DNA from: Bacteroidota bacterium
GTDB taxonomy: Bacteria; Bacteroidota; Bacteroidia; Bacteroidales; VadinHA17
Direction: 5' to 3'
NCBI GenBank assembly: GCA_023430725.1
Contig: JAEYZD010000114.1
Coordinates: 1 to 10,603, forward strand
Length of the DNA stretch: 10,603 nucleotides
Positions 1 through 7,201 of the stretch are shown here, one piece after another (within the stretch, counting starts at the first letter, position 1; every line of letters starts with the position of its first letter). Made by a program: the position numbers and the translations under genes. The notes beneath the pieces were generated by a model. It was given only the letters and a program-made list of their open reading frames with translations, ran no database searches and was not told the DNA's origin.

Positions 1-179
1 TGCTGTACCCCCGACACCTCACTCCCATTACACTGAAAAACAAAGAGACAAACAGATCGATTCTTCTCCGAAGTTATGTAATAGTTTTTAAACAACATCG
101 TCCCGCAACCTAAATTTATCCACCAAAATAACCCTGACGGTTGATTACTTCCATCCTGCTCCCGACCCGGAATTTTCAC

Positions 180-187
180 TATATTTG
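180..187 (+). promoter_or_regulatory. Candidate -7 promoter box for phosphofructokinase
   Basis: TATATTTG matches the Bacteroidota -7 consensus TAnnTTTG at every defined position and lies about 60 bases before the phosphofructokinase start, giving a leader of roughly 50 bases. No good TTTG -33 element is found at the usual distance: the nearest TTG (141-143) is too far upstream. The match is visible in the sequence; promoter activity is inferred. The rest of 1-246 shows no gene, and no end of an upstream gene can be recognised. Confidence 0.4.
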
Positions 188-246
188 AATTTGCCGGCAG
201 ACCACAACCAACTGCCTGTCAATAAATCAGATATTAAAAGACAATT

Positions 247-1572
247 ATGAAATACGAAGACTTTATCGTCTCAACCCTCGGAAAGGGAAACGTTGTATCT
301 CCCCTTAAAACGGGACAACGGGCTGAAAACAAGGTCTACAAATTCATAGACGATGATGAAAGGGTCATCTATGACGTCTCTTCCGAAAGCTATGAGCATT
401 GCCAGGCTACCGGCGAGACACCCGTATCATTCGAGAAAGCAGGCCCTAAAGAGACTATATACTTCGAACCGGCAAAGACGAAAGTCGGCATTGTGACCTG
501 CGGCGGTCTCTGCCCCGGCCTGAACAACGTAATCCGCAGCCTCGTCAACCAGCTCTACTACCGCTACGGCATCAAACGGATCCTAGGCATAAGATACGGC
601 TACGAAGGGCTCATCTCTGAATACAATCACGAGGTGATAGAGATGACCGCACCGATGGTAAGTGAGATACACCTCTCCGGCGGCACCTTCCTTGGCAGCT
701 CCCGCGGTAACCAGGACGTCGGTAAAATGGTCGACACAATAGAGATTCTCAACATCAACGTGCTCTTCTGCATCGGCGGTGACGGCACCCTTCGCGGAGC
801 TCATGCCATACATGAGGAGATCAGGAACAGAAACCTCAGGATCGCAGTGGCCGGAATCCCGAAAACTATTGACAATGACATCGACCTGATACAGAAATCG
901 TTCGGCTTTGAGACTGCCTTCTCCATCGCCCATGACATAATACGCAACGCGCACAATGAAGCACATGACGCCTATAACGGCATCGCGCTGATAAAACTGA
1001 TGGGCCGCGACTCAGGCTTCATTGCGGCAAACGCTGCACTCGCGGTCCAGGAGGTGAATTTCGTCCTGATACCTGAAATCTCATTCGACCTGTACGGCGA
1101 AAAAGGGTTCCTCAAGGCACTGAAGGACAGGCTCGATGAAAGGCACCATGCGGTTATTGTTGTGGCTGAGGGTGCCGGGCAGGACCTCTTCCCTGCGCAG
1201 GGCGCCCAGAAAGATGCTTCAGGAAATATAATTCATCAGGACATTGGTATCTTCCTGAGAGACAAGATCAAATCCGAGTTCAAGGCGCTCGGATTCAGGC
1301 ATGCCCTGAAATACATCGATCCCAGCTACATCATCCGCAGTTCACCTGCCAATGCCAATGACAGCAAGTTCTGCAACCTACTGGCGCAGAATGCAGTCCA
1401 CGGTGCTCTGTCCGGTCATACCGACTTCGTGGTGGGATACTGGAACAACCAGTTCACACTTATGCCCATCCCTCAGGTTGTGGCCAAACGAAAAAAGATT
1501 GATGTGGAAGGGGAACTTTGGTGGAACGTCCTCGAGGCTACCGGCCAGCCGGTAAGCATGAAAAACGATTAG
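247..1572 (+). CDS. ATP-dependent 6-phosphofructokinase, long clade
   Basis: Phosphorylates fructose 6-phosphate to fructose 1,6-bisphosphate, the committing step of glycolysis, in the cytoplasm. The 441-residue protein has the PFK core after an N-terminal extension of about 75 residues: GGLCPGLN (86-93), GGDGT (177-181), PKTIDND (205-211, catalytic base Asp209), MGRDSGF (252-258) and a PE motif at 276-277. Two residues bear on the phosphoryl donor. Gly180 aligns with E. coli Gly104, the residue that favours ATP, whereas PPi enzymes have Asp there. Lys206 aligns with position 124, Gly in E. coli PfkA and Lys in PPi enzymes. The Gly/Lys pair is typical of the long ATP-using clade found in plants, trypanosomes and many bacteria. 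The length exceeds the roughly 320 residues of E. coli PfkA and fits that clade. The start follows an AT-rich leader without a Shine-Dalgarno. The gene stands alone and converges on the gene ending at 1635. ATP rather than PPi use is inferred from residues only. Confidence 0.95.
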   Translation: MKYEDFIVSTLGKGNVVSPLKTGQRAENKVYKFIDDDERVIYDVSSESYEHCQATGETPVSFEKAGPKETIYFEPAKTKVGIVTCGGLCPGLNNVIRSLVNQLYYRYGIKRILGIRYGYEGLISEYNHEVIEMTAPMVSEIHLSGGTFLGSSRGNQDVGKMVDTIEILNINVLFCIGGDGTLRGAHAIHEEIRNRNLRIAVAGIPKTIDNDIDLIQKSFGFETAFSIAHDIIRNAHNEAHDAYNGIALIKLMGRDSGFIAANAALAVQEVNFVLIPEISFDLYGEKGFLKALKDRLDERHHAVIVVAEGAGQDLFPAQGAQKDASGNIIHQDIGIFLRDKIKSEFKALGFRHALKYIDPSYIIRSSPANANDSKFCNLLAQNAVHGALSGHTDFVVGYWNNQFTLMPIPQVVAKRKKIDVEGELWWNVLEATGQPVSMKND

Positions 1573-1634
1573 TCTTAGAAGAGCAGCAGCCGGCACGCAC
1601 AGGAGACAGACTCAGCAAAAAGCCGGCAAACTGT

Positions 1635-2369
1635 TCAGAATTCTATCCCCACAGAAACTTCAAGCATCCCGAAAGGCCTGATCTCCTTTCCATTGCGTGG
1701 TGTCGGGTCATCCGCTCCGACGGATTCGGGATCAGTATAGTCCCAGTTGAACTGGTTCCTCTCAGCTCCGGCACAGATACCTGTGTTAAGAAAAAGTGCC
1801 TCGCGGAGGAACTTGTCAAACGGACGGTTGGAGGAGGGTATTAATTTCTGCGCAAACCTGAACCTGTACCCCGAGTTTAGCATAAGTATCATCTTCCGGT
1901 TCTCCTGCACCCACTCGTTGACGTAATCCTGCTGATACACCGCATCCGACATCTCATATTCGAAAAGAAGCCCAACATAAACCTTGTCTTTCTTAGTCTT
2001 GAAATACCACATCGGTCCGCCCCCAAAGGCGATGCCCGAGAAATCGTCAGGCCTGCCTCCCCTGTCAACATCAGCCTGATACAGAACTGGCGTCAGGGCG
2101 CCCAGCGAGGGAAACCGCCCGTGAGCTGAGAGCGAGAGATTCCTTGTTATGTTGTACTCTGCCGACACCACAGGGCCAAACTGAACAAAACCTAGCAGGT
2201 TCGAATGAAACGTCCACCGGGGGAAGGTGGAGGCTTTGGATACCGGCCGCTTATTCCTGTTGACCCTGCCAGGATAATCCTTCTGCATGGGATCCGGTGA
2301 CAAAGGCTCCTCTCCGCTGACAGCAGCCGACACCAGAACCAGTACAATCAGAATAAGAAATTTCTTCAT
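1635..2369 (-). CDS. Exported protein, probable outer-membrane beta-barrel
   Basis: No specific function recognised. The 244-residue protein begins with a clear signal peptide (MKK, then a hydrophobic stretch to about residue 16, cleavage probably near SAAVSG). Residues 21-50 are polar and rich in Pro and basic residues. From about 52 onward, alternating hydrophobic/polar strands rich in aromatic and Gly residues (for example around 53-85, 113-140 and 160-175) suggest a small beta-barrel. The chain ends in ...VSVGIEF; a C-terminal Phe at the end of a strand is the usual outer-membrane barrel signal recognised by BamA. It lies 53 bases downstream of the ABC exporter on the same strand, so cotranscription is possible, although a short dyad (ATACTG/CAGTAT) and T-rich DNA sit in the gap. 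Barrel topology is inferred from composition and the terminal residue; a soluble periplasmic protein remains possible. Confidence 0.75.
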   Translation of the reverse strand: MKKFLILIVLVLVSAAVSGEEPLSPDPMQKDYPGRVNRNKRPVSKASTFPRWTFHSNLLGFVQFGPVVSAEYNITRNLSLSAHGRFPSLGALTPVLYQADVDRGGRPDDFSGIAFGGGPMWYFKTKKDKVYVGLLFEYEMSDAVYQQDYVNEWVQENRKMILMLNSGYRFRFAQKLIPSSNRPFDKFLREALFLNTGICAGAERNQFNWDYTDPESVGADDPTPRNGKEIRPFGMLEVSVGIEF

Positions 2370-2422
2370 TGTATGAGATGTTTCAAAGGCTAAAATAAGA
2401 AAACGGCATACTGTTCAGTATA

Positions 2423-4246
2423 TTACATACCTGTATGATTAAACGTCCCGTTCTCAGGCCGTTCAGCCAGAACGGGTTCGCTGCTGCGCCGGGCCTTCGG
2501 AACAGTGATCCTTTCTCCTATCTGCTGCCTCCACATGGCATAGTAAAGTCCCTTCTTCCCTACCAGCAGATCATGAGTGCCCTCCTCAATAATCTTCCCC
2601 TTCTCGAGAACGTATATCCGGTCGGCATGCATGATTGTCGAAAGCCGGTGTGCAATCATGATTGTGATCTGCTGCTTTCCGGCAGAAACCTCCCTCAGCG
2701 TCCCGGTAATCTCTTCCTCAGTGATCGAATCCAGCGCCGAGGTGGCTTCGTCAAAAATCAGTATCCTGGGGTTACGAATCAGCGCCCTCGCAATTGCAAG
2801 CCGCTGCTTCTCTCCTCCCGAAACCATCTTTCCTCCTTCGCCAAGCAGCGTGTCAAGACCTGCAGGTGAGCTCTCAACAAGCTTTATTGCCGATGCCCTC
2901 TCCAGAGCATCATATATTTCCTCATCAGTGGCATCTGGCTTGACAAACTGCAGGTTCTCCCTGATGGTTCCGGAGAAGAGCTGCGTGTCCTGCGTCACAA
3001 AACCAAGCTGCCGCCGCATCTGATTGTAACGGATGTCCCTTGCAGGAATGTCATCATAATAGATCGTGCCATGTGTAGGGGTATACAGTCCCACAAGCAG
3101 CTTCACAAGTGTCGATTTTCCGCAGCCTGAGGGCCCGACAAACGCAATCGAGTCACCCCTGGCGGCGCTGAAGGAGAGATCCTCGATAGCATCGGTCTCT
3201 GCCTTCTTGTATCGGAAGGTGACACTGTCGAAGCGAAGGCTCTCGATATCGCCTATCTGGACCGGTTCTTCGGGTCGGTACTCAGGTTCCTTCGCCATCA
3301 GATCATTGAAGATATGCAGCGATGCTTCGGCTTCGCGGTACGCGAGAATAATACTGCCCAGATCCTGCAGGGGATAGAGTATGCGGGTGGATATGAACTG
3401 CATGGTTATCAGCTCGCCCGGCGTGAGCATCTTGCGAAAGATGAGCCACAGGAGGATGAAAAGGATGGACTCACGCAGCACAAGCAGAATGGAGCTCTGT
3501 AAGAAGGTGAGTGTCCGTATCCTCTTTACCTTGCTGATCTCCAGGTCAAAAATCTTCTTCGTGAAATTCTTCAGGCGCCTGATCTCCGGCCAGGTCAGCC
3601 CCATGCTCTTTACAAGCTCGATATTGCGAAGCGATTCGGTGATGGAACCGCTCATCTTGTTGGTCTCCTTCACCACAGAGCGCTGGATGGTGCGGATCTT
3701 CCGGCTCAGCAGCCCCGTCAGCCCGCCCAGCAATACCACCCCGATCAGGAACACTGGTATAAGCAGCCAGCTCTTGGTTACCGCGTACCAGACCAGGAAG
3801 GCTACCCCCACCAGGGTGGTGAAGAGTGTGGAGATAAATGAAGTGATGAATCTCTCATTGTCATGCCGCACCTTCTGGAGCACCGACAGTACATGCCCGC
3901 TGCTCATCTCTTCAAATTCATGATACGGAAGACGGAGTGTCTGTTTCAGACCTTCGTCGAAGACGGAGAGACCGAACTTCTGCACCACCAGCCTCGTGAC
4001 ATAATCATTGAAGGCACGAGCAAGCCGCGACAGAAGGGCGATGCCGACGGCGAGCGCCAGCAGCCTGATTGCGCCTGTGATGAGCTCATGCTCTGTACGG
4101 CCTTCCGTATTGACGGCGTAAAGGTCGATGATCTTGCCGAAGATGATGGGATCAATCAGCTCAAGCACCTGGGCGATGGCAGCGAGAAGCATTGCCAGCC
4201 CCAAAAGGCCCTTGAATGGTTTTATATACTTCCAGATTATCTTCAT
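2423..4246 (-). CDS. ABC exporter, fused permease and ATPase
   Basis: Half-transporter of the type that dimerises in the inner membrane and uses ATP to move a substrate outward. Of 607 residues, the N-terminal part is the six-helix transmembrane domain (hydrophobic segments near 13-40, 57-75, 138-180 and 247-270). The ATPase domain follows from about 337: Walker A GPSGCGKST (371-379), Q-loop Gln419, signature SGGEK (476-480), Walker B ILIFDE (495-500) with catalytic Glu500, and H-loop His533. All ATPase motifs are intact, so a homodimer could hydrolyse ATP; no partner half-transporter is nearby. Length is normal for the MsbA/multidrug class, with a polar tail of about 30 residues after the ATPase domain. 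The substrate cannot be deduced; lipid, drug or peptide are all possible. It lies 81 bases downstream of the metallopeptidase and 53 upstream of the barrel-like protein, all on one strand. Confidence 0.93.
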   Translation of the reverse strand: MKIIWKYIKPFKGLLGLAMLLAAIAQVLELIDPIIFGKIIDLYAVNTEGRTEHELITGAIRLLALAVGIALLSRLARAFNDYVTRLVVQKFGLSVFDEGLKQTLRLPYHEFEEMSSGHVLSVLQKVRHDNERFITSFISTLFTTLVGVAFLVWYAVTKSWLLIPVFLIGVVLLGGLTGLLSRKIRTIQRSVVKETNKMSGSITESLRNIELVKSMGLTWPEIRRLKNFTKKIFDLEISKVKRIRTLTFLQSSILLVLRESILFILLWLIFRKMLTPGELITMQFISTRILYPLQDLGSIILAYREAEASLHIFNDLMAKEPEYRPEEPVQIGDIESLRFDSVTFRYKKAETDAIEDLSFSAARGDSIAFVGPSGCGKSTLVKLLVGLYTPTHGTIYYDDIPARDIRYNQMRRQLGFVTQDTQLFSGTIRENLQFVKPDATDEEIYDALERASAIKLVESSPAGLDTLLGEGGKMVSGGEKQRLAIARALIRNPRILIFDEATSALDSITEEEITGTLREVSAGKQQITIMIAHRLSTIMHADRIYVLEKGKIIEEGTHDLLVGKKGLYYAMWRQQIGERITVPKARRSSEPVLAERPENGTFNHTGM

Positions 4247-4298
4247 CAGAAAAGGTTAGCCGTGACTCTCTCTCAGTGAAAGAGCGCGGCATAATAAT

Positions 4299-4340
4299 AA
4301 AAAAAAAAAACAGGCCAGCCGGGTGACTCAGATCGCTGCC
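4299..4340 (-). terminator. Possible intrinsic terminator after the metallopeptidase
   Basis: On the minus strand GGCAGC (overlapping the end of the metallopeptidase gene) can pair with GCTGGCC, with one bulged base and a loop of about 15. A run of 12 T follows two bases later. The T-run is unusually long, but the stem is short and imperfect, so termination may be partial and some transcripts may continue into the ABC exporter gene. A separate 7-bp hairpin (CTCTTTC/GAGAGAG, one G-U pair, 4266-4284) lies between the T-run and the exporter start. Confidence 0.35.
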
Positions 4341-5167
4341 GAGAATGTATCACCCTGGTTCAGATCACCTGTCTCCCATCCCTTGCGAAGCCAGCTTGAT
4401 CGCTGTGCTGCCGTTCCGTGGGTGAAGGTGTCAGGAACAACCCTGCCCTGGTATTTCTTCTGCAGCACATCGTCACCGATGGATGCAGCTGCGTTGAGAG
4501 CCTCCTCAATGTCACCCTCCTCGATGGAGTTGAACATCTCCCTGGCATAATGTGCCCATACCCCTGCCAGGAAATCGGCCTGCAGCTCAAGCCTCACGGT
4601 GAGCTGATTGCCTCTCACCTCACTCAGACGCTGACGCTGGGCCTGAACCTCTTCGAGAATGCCCATCTGGTTCTGGACATGATGTCCTATCTCATGAGCA
4701 ACCACATAGGCTATTGCAAAATCGCCGTACACTCCGTATTTGGCCCGCAGATCATCAAAGAAACTGAGATCGATGTAAACCTTCTCATCACCGGGACAGT
4801 AGAACGGTCCGCTGGCCGAGGTGGCATAGCCGCATGCTGACTCAACCTGGCCCCTGAAGAGCACCAGGGTCGGCTTGCGGTATGTAGCCCCCGACTGTGC
4901 GAATATTTTGGTCCAGATCTCCTCAGTGTCAGCAAGCACCACGGAGACGAACTGTGCCATCTCGTTCTCTGCCTCTGTTGCTTCAACGGGACCGGAAGCC
5001 TGTCCCGAACCCGACTGCTGCAGGATGCCGGAGGGATCACCTCCGAGCAGGTACACAAGCAGTACTATCACAAGGGTCCCGATTCCTCCGCCGACAACCT
5101 TCGTGCCCGTGCTCATTCCCCTGCGGTCTTCAACATTGTCGCTTCCGCGACGTCCCTGCCATTTCAT
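4328..5167 (-). CDS. ypfJ: Neutral zinc metallopeptidase, YpfJ family
   Basis: Membrane-anchored member of the putative neutral zinc metallopeptidase family (YpfJ, Pfam Zn_peptidase); substrates are not established. The 279-residue protein opens with MKWQGRRGSDNVEDRRG, the conserved N-terminus of this family, which fixes the start. A single transmembrane segment (about 25-42) is followed by a low-complexity Gly/Ser/Gln linker to about 65, then the peptidase domain. The zincin motif HEIGHH (158-163) supplies His158, catalytic Glu159 and His162. Glu195 or Asp198 in LELQADFLAG is the likely third ligand. Cys112 and Cys124 could form a disulfide if the domain faces the periplasm. Length matches the family. 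It is the first gene of the minus-strand group, with the ABC exporter 81 bases downstream. Family assignment is secure; topology is inferred. Confidence 0.93.
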   Translation of the reverse strand: MKWQGRRGSDNVEDRRGMSTGTKVVGGGIGTLVIVLLVYLLGGDPSGILQQSGSGQASGPVEATEAENEMAQFVSVVLADTEEIWTKIFAQSGATYRKPTLVLFRGQVESACGYATSASGPFYCPGDEKVYIDLSFFDDLRAKYGVYGDFAIAYVVAHEIGHHVQNQMGILEEVQAQRQRLSEVRGNQLTVRLELQADFLAGVWAHYAREMFNSIEEGDIEEALNAAASIGDDVLQKKYQGRVVPDTFTHGTAAQRSSWLRKGWETGDLNQGDTFSAAI

Positions 5168-5289
5168 ACTTTCTGATATTACTTGGTTATTCTTAAGAAG
5201 ACGAAAATACTAAAACTGATTTAAATTCTGAAAAATTTAGTCATGAACAATTTGCATACCGGCTTGTTTAACTTTCAAAAAACAAGACA

Positions 5290-5973
5290 ATGAAGACAAA
5301 GGCATTCTTGATCATCACAATTGCTTTAGGAATATTAACCGTAAACAACAAAATTATGGCACAGAACTATACTTTTCCGGAGCTCCCGTACGCATACAAT
5401 GCGCTGGAGCCGTACATCGACGCACAGACGATGGAGATTCACTACACCAAGCATCACAGGGCATATTTTGACAATTTCGTGAAGGCAGCTGGCGAAGCGA
5501 AAATTGATAACCTCCCCCTTGAGGACATCTTCACAAGGGTGAGCATCTACTCCGCAACAATCCGCAATAACGGCGGTGGCCTCTACAACCACACACTCTT
5601 CTGGAACATAATGGGTCCCAACGCCGGCGGACAGCCTGAGGGTGATCTGCTCAAGGCAATAGAAGAGACATTTGGCTCTTTCGACAAGTTCAAGGCCGAA
5701 TTTGAGACCGCAGCGAAAACACAGTTTGGCAGCGGCTGGGCATGGCTCGCAGTTGACGCAAACGGCAAGCTGTTTGTTTCCCAGACCCCCAACCAGGACA
5801 ACCCTCTGATGGATGTGGCTGCAAAACGCGGTCAGCCTATCCTTGGCCTCGACGTGTGGGAGCACGCTTACTACCTGAAGTATCAGAACCGGAGACCCGA
5901 GTATGTTGGCAACTTCTGGAACGTGGTCAACTGGAAGAAGGTAGCCGAGCTCTACAATGCAGCAGTGAAGTAA
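5290..5973 (+). CDS. sodA: Superoxide dismutase, Mn-type, with signal peptide
   Basis: Converts superoxide to hydrogen peroxide and oxygen. The protein has 227 residues against about 200 for the usual cytoplasmic enzyme; the excess is an N-terminal signal peptide (basic MKTK, then a hydrophobic core to about residue 18), with cleavage likely near KIMAQ. The mature part aligns easily with E. coli SodA. Metal ligands are His51, His101, Asp188 and His192 (in LDVWEH). Residues that distinguish Mn from Fe enzymes favour manganese: GGG at 95-97 before the second ligand, and Gln169 in NQD where Fe enzymes carry the glutamine elsewhere. A cambialistic enzyme cannot be excluded. An internal ATG at Met23 would give a cytoplasmic form, but the upstream 22 residues look like a real export signal. 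The gene converges on ldhA across a shared terminator. Confidence 0.95.
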   Translation: MKTKAFLIITIALGILTVNNKIMAQNYTFPELPYAYNALEPYIDAQTMEIHYTKHHRAYFDNFVKAAGEAKIDNLPLEDIFTRVSIYSATIRNNGGGLYNHTLFWNIMGPNAGGQPEGDLLKAIEETFGSFDKFKAEFETAAKTQFGSGWAWLAVDANGKLFVSQTPNQDNPLMDVAAKRGQPILGLDVWEHAYYLKYQNRRPEYVGNFWNVVNWKKVAELYNAAVK

Positions 5974-6004
5974 TTATTTTTTGATCAGATAACCAACCGG
6001 AAAA

Positions 6005-6039
6005 GGGAGGTCCGACGTGCGGCGCCTCCCTTTTTCTTT
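6005..6039 (+). terminator. Bidirectional intrinsic terminator between sod and ldhA
   Basis: GGGAGG pairs with CCTCCC, continuing past a small internal mismatch into CCG/CGG with a 5-base loop, then TTTTTCTTT on the plus strand. On the minus strand the same stem is followed by CCCTTTTCC, so it can also stop ldhA transcripts. It sits in the 79-bp gap between the convergent stop codons of superoxide dismutase and D-lactate dehydrogenase. Confidence 0.8.
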
Positions 6040-6052
6040 GAGTGCCGGGATC

Positions 6053-7066
6053 CTAATTTCCACAATTGAAGCACACCTCGTTCTCCAGCTTTCGCCCTGC
6101 GAAGAAGTCATCAATGTTCTTCAGAGTGGTCTCCGCGATGTTGCGGATGGCCTCGCGGGTGAAGAACCCCTGGTGCGATGTGATTATCACATTGTTGAAT
6201 GTCAGCAGCCGCGCCAGCACATCATCAGCCAGCACCCTGTCCGAGAGATCCTCGAAGAAGAACTGGCTCTCCTCCTCGTACACATCCAGCCCCGCCGATC
6301 CGATCTGCCCGCTCTTCAGCCCCTCAATCAGGTCTGCAGTCCTGATCAGCTTGCCACGGCCGGTATTGATAAGCATCACCCCCTTTTTCATCATGCCGAT
6401 TGACGCGGAGTTGATCATGAATTCCGTCTCGCGCGTCAGCGGACAGTTCAGCGAGATGATGTCTGACCTCCTGTAAAGCTCCTCAAGACTCACATAACTG
6501 CTGCCGGTTTCGGCGGCAAAAGCTGCGTCCGGATAGTTGTCGGTGAGCAGCACCTCCATCCCGAATCCCCGCAGGATCTTCACCAGCACCCTGCCGATCC
6601 TTCCCGTGCCGATCACCCCGGCCGTCTTGCCGTTCATATCGAATCCCAGCAGCCCGTTCAGGGCGAAGTTGGTGTCGCGGGTGCGGAAATAGGCCCTGTG
6701 CACCTTCCGGTTCAGCGTCAGCATCAGCGCCACAGTATGCTCGGCAATTGCATGCGGCGAGTAGGCCGGCACCCGAACGACCCTGATATTATTAAGCGCC
6801 GCTTTCAGGTCCACATTGTTGAATCCCGCAGAGCGAAGAGCTATCAGCTTCACCCCGTATTCCCGGAGCTGTCTTATCATATCAGCGTCAACGGTGTCAT
6901 TCACGAATATCACGACGGCATCATAGCCCTGTGCAAGCACTGCGTTGTCAGGTGTCAGGTGGAACTTGAAATACTTGATTGTAAATCCATGATTGCGGTT
7001 TACTTCATTGAACGATTCGATATCATATGGCTTTGCATCGAAAAATGCGATTTTCCTGTTGTTCAT
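6053..7066 (-). CDS. ldhA: D-lactate dehydrogenase (D-2-hydroxyacid dehydrogenase)
   Basis: NAD-dependent reduction of pyruvate to D-lactate, a fermentative step that regenerates NAD+ in the cytoplasm. The 337-residue length and the N-terminus (KIAFFDAKPYD...) fit the LdhA branch of the D-2-hydroxyacid dehydrogenases. The Rossmann motif is GTGRIG (153-158), with Asp176 at the end of the next strand to bind the NAD ribose, indicating NAD rather than NADP. Catalytic residues are Arg237 (NTGRG), Glu264 (DVYEEES) and His298 (TSHQGFF). RSAGFNNVD (78-86) is the substrate-side loop typical of D-lactate dehydrogenases. A Rex-like dyad lies just before the start codon (7078-7095), consistent with redox control. 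It converges on superoxide dismutase and diverges from the GH5 gene across 135 bp. Substrate specificity within the 2-hydroxyacid family is inferred from overall resemblance. Confidence 0.93.
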   Translation of the reverse strand: MNNRKIAFFDAKPYDIESFNEVNRNHGFTIKYFKFHLTPDNAVLAQGYDAVVIFVNDTVDADMIRQLREYGVKLIALRSAGFNNVDLKAALNNIRVVRVPAYSPHAIAEHTVALMLTLNRKVHRAYFRTRDTNFALNGLLGFDMNGKTAGVIGTGRIGRVLVKILRGFGMEVLLTDNYPDAAFAAETGSSYVSLEELYRRSDIISLNCPLTRETEFMINSASIGMMKKGVMLINTGRGKLIRTADLIEGLKSGQIGSAGLDVYEEESQFFFEDLSDRVLADDVLARLLTFNNVIITSHQGFFTREAIRNIAETTLKNIDDFFAGRKLENEVCFNCGN

Positions 7067-7077
7067 CTTGCGTTGAA

Positions 7078-7095
7078 TTGTTATTTGATTAACAC
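7078..7095 (-). promoter_or_regulatory. Rex-like operator candidate upstream of ldhA
   Basis: TTGTTATTTGATTAACAC matches TTGTTAA-N4-TTAACAA, a form of the Rex (NADH/NAD+-sensing repressor) operator, at 12 of 14 defined positions, with symmetric TGTTA/TAACA cores. It ends 11 bases before the ldhA start codon. Lactate dehydrogenase genes are classic Rex targets. The match is seen in the sequence; Rex binding, and the presence of a rex gene in this genome, are inferred. Confidence 0.5.
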
Positions 7096-7115
7096 TGAAG
7101 AGTGCATTTTGTTCT

Positions 7116-7140
7116 GCCGGACAAAACCGATTGTTCCGGC
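7116..7140. promoter_or_regulatory. Imperfect dyad between ldhA and the GH5 gene
   Basis: GCCGGACAA and TTGTTCCGGC form an inverted repeat with one bulged base around a 6-base centre (AACCGA), in the middle of the 135-bp divergent intergenic region. It could be a regulator site for either gene. No regulator family is recognised for it. Confidence 0.3.
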
Positions 7141-7156
7141 GGATTTACTATATTCA
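7131..7156 (+). promoter_or_regulatory. Weak promoter candidate for the GH5 gene
   Basis: TTG (7131-7133) and TATATTCA (7149-7156, six of eight to TAnnTTTG counting the free positions) are 15 bases apart. The start of transcription would fall about 40 bases before the GH5 start codon. Both elements are imperfect, so this is only the best candidate in the gap. Confidence 0.25.
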
Positions 7157-7201
7157 TATCCTTCAAATTCTGATTTACAACTAACAAGACTCGATAACGA
7201 T

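Noticed and set aside
1586..1630. GCCGGC repeated on both sides of the gap after phosphofructokinase as a terminator
   Set aside because: The loop would be long, and no T-run follows the second arm.
2403..2422. ATACTG/CAGTAT dyad after the ABC exporter as a terminator
   Set aside because: The stem is short and AT-rich with a 2-base centre, and the following T-rich stretch is interrupted; too weak to call.
2435..4279. Several plus-strand reading frames of 100-180 codons opposite the ABC exporter
   Set aside because: They mirror the exporter coding strand in other frames, overlap each other, and show no domain or start signal.
4418..5213. Reading frames opposite the metallopeptidase gene
   Set aside because: Shadow frames of a clearly recognised gene with conserved N-terminus and zinc motif.
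5251..5276. Promoter for superoxide dismutase (TTTG and TAACTTTC)
   Set aside because: The 14-base spacing is short, and the implied leader would be only about 7 bases; not convincing.
6698..7201. Upstream extension of the GH5 reading frame
   Set aside because: The frame is open over ldhA, but this stretch has no family similarity, and the signal peptide starting at 7202 defines the true start.
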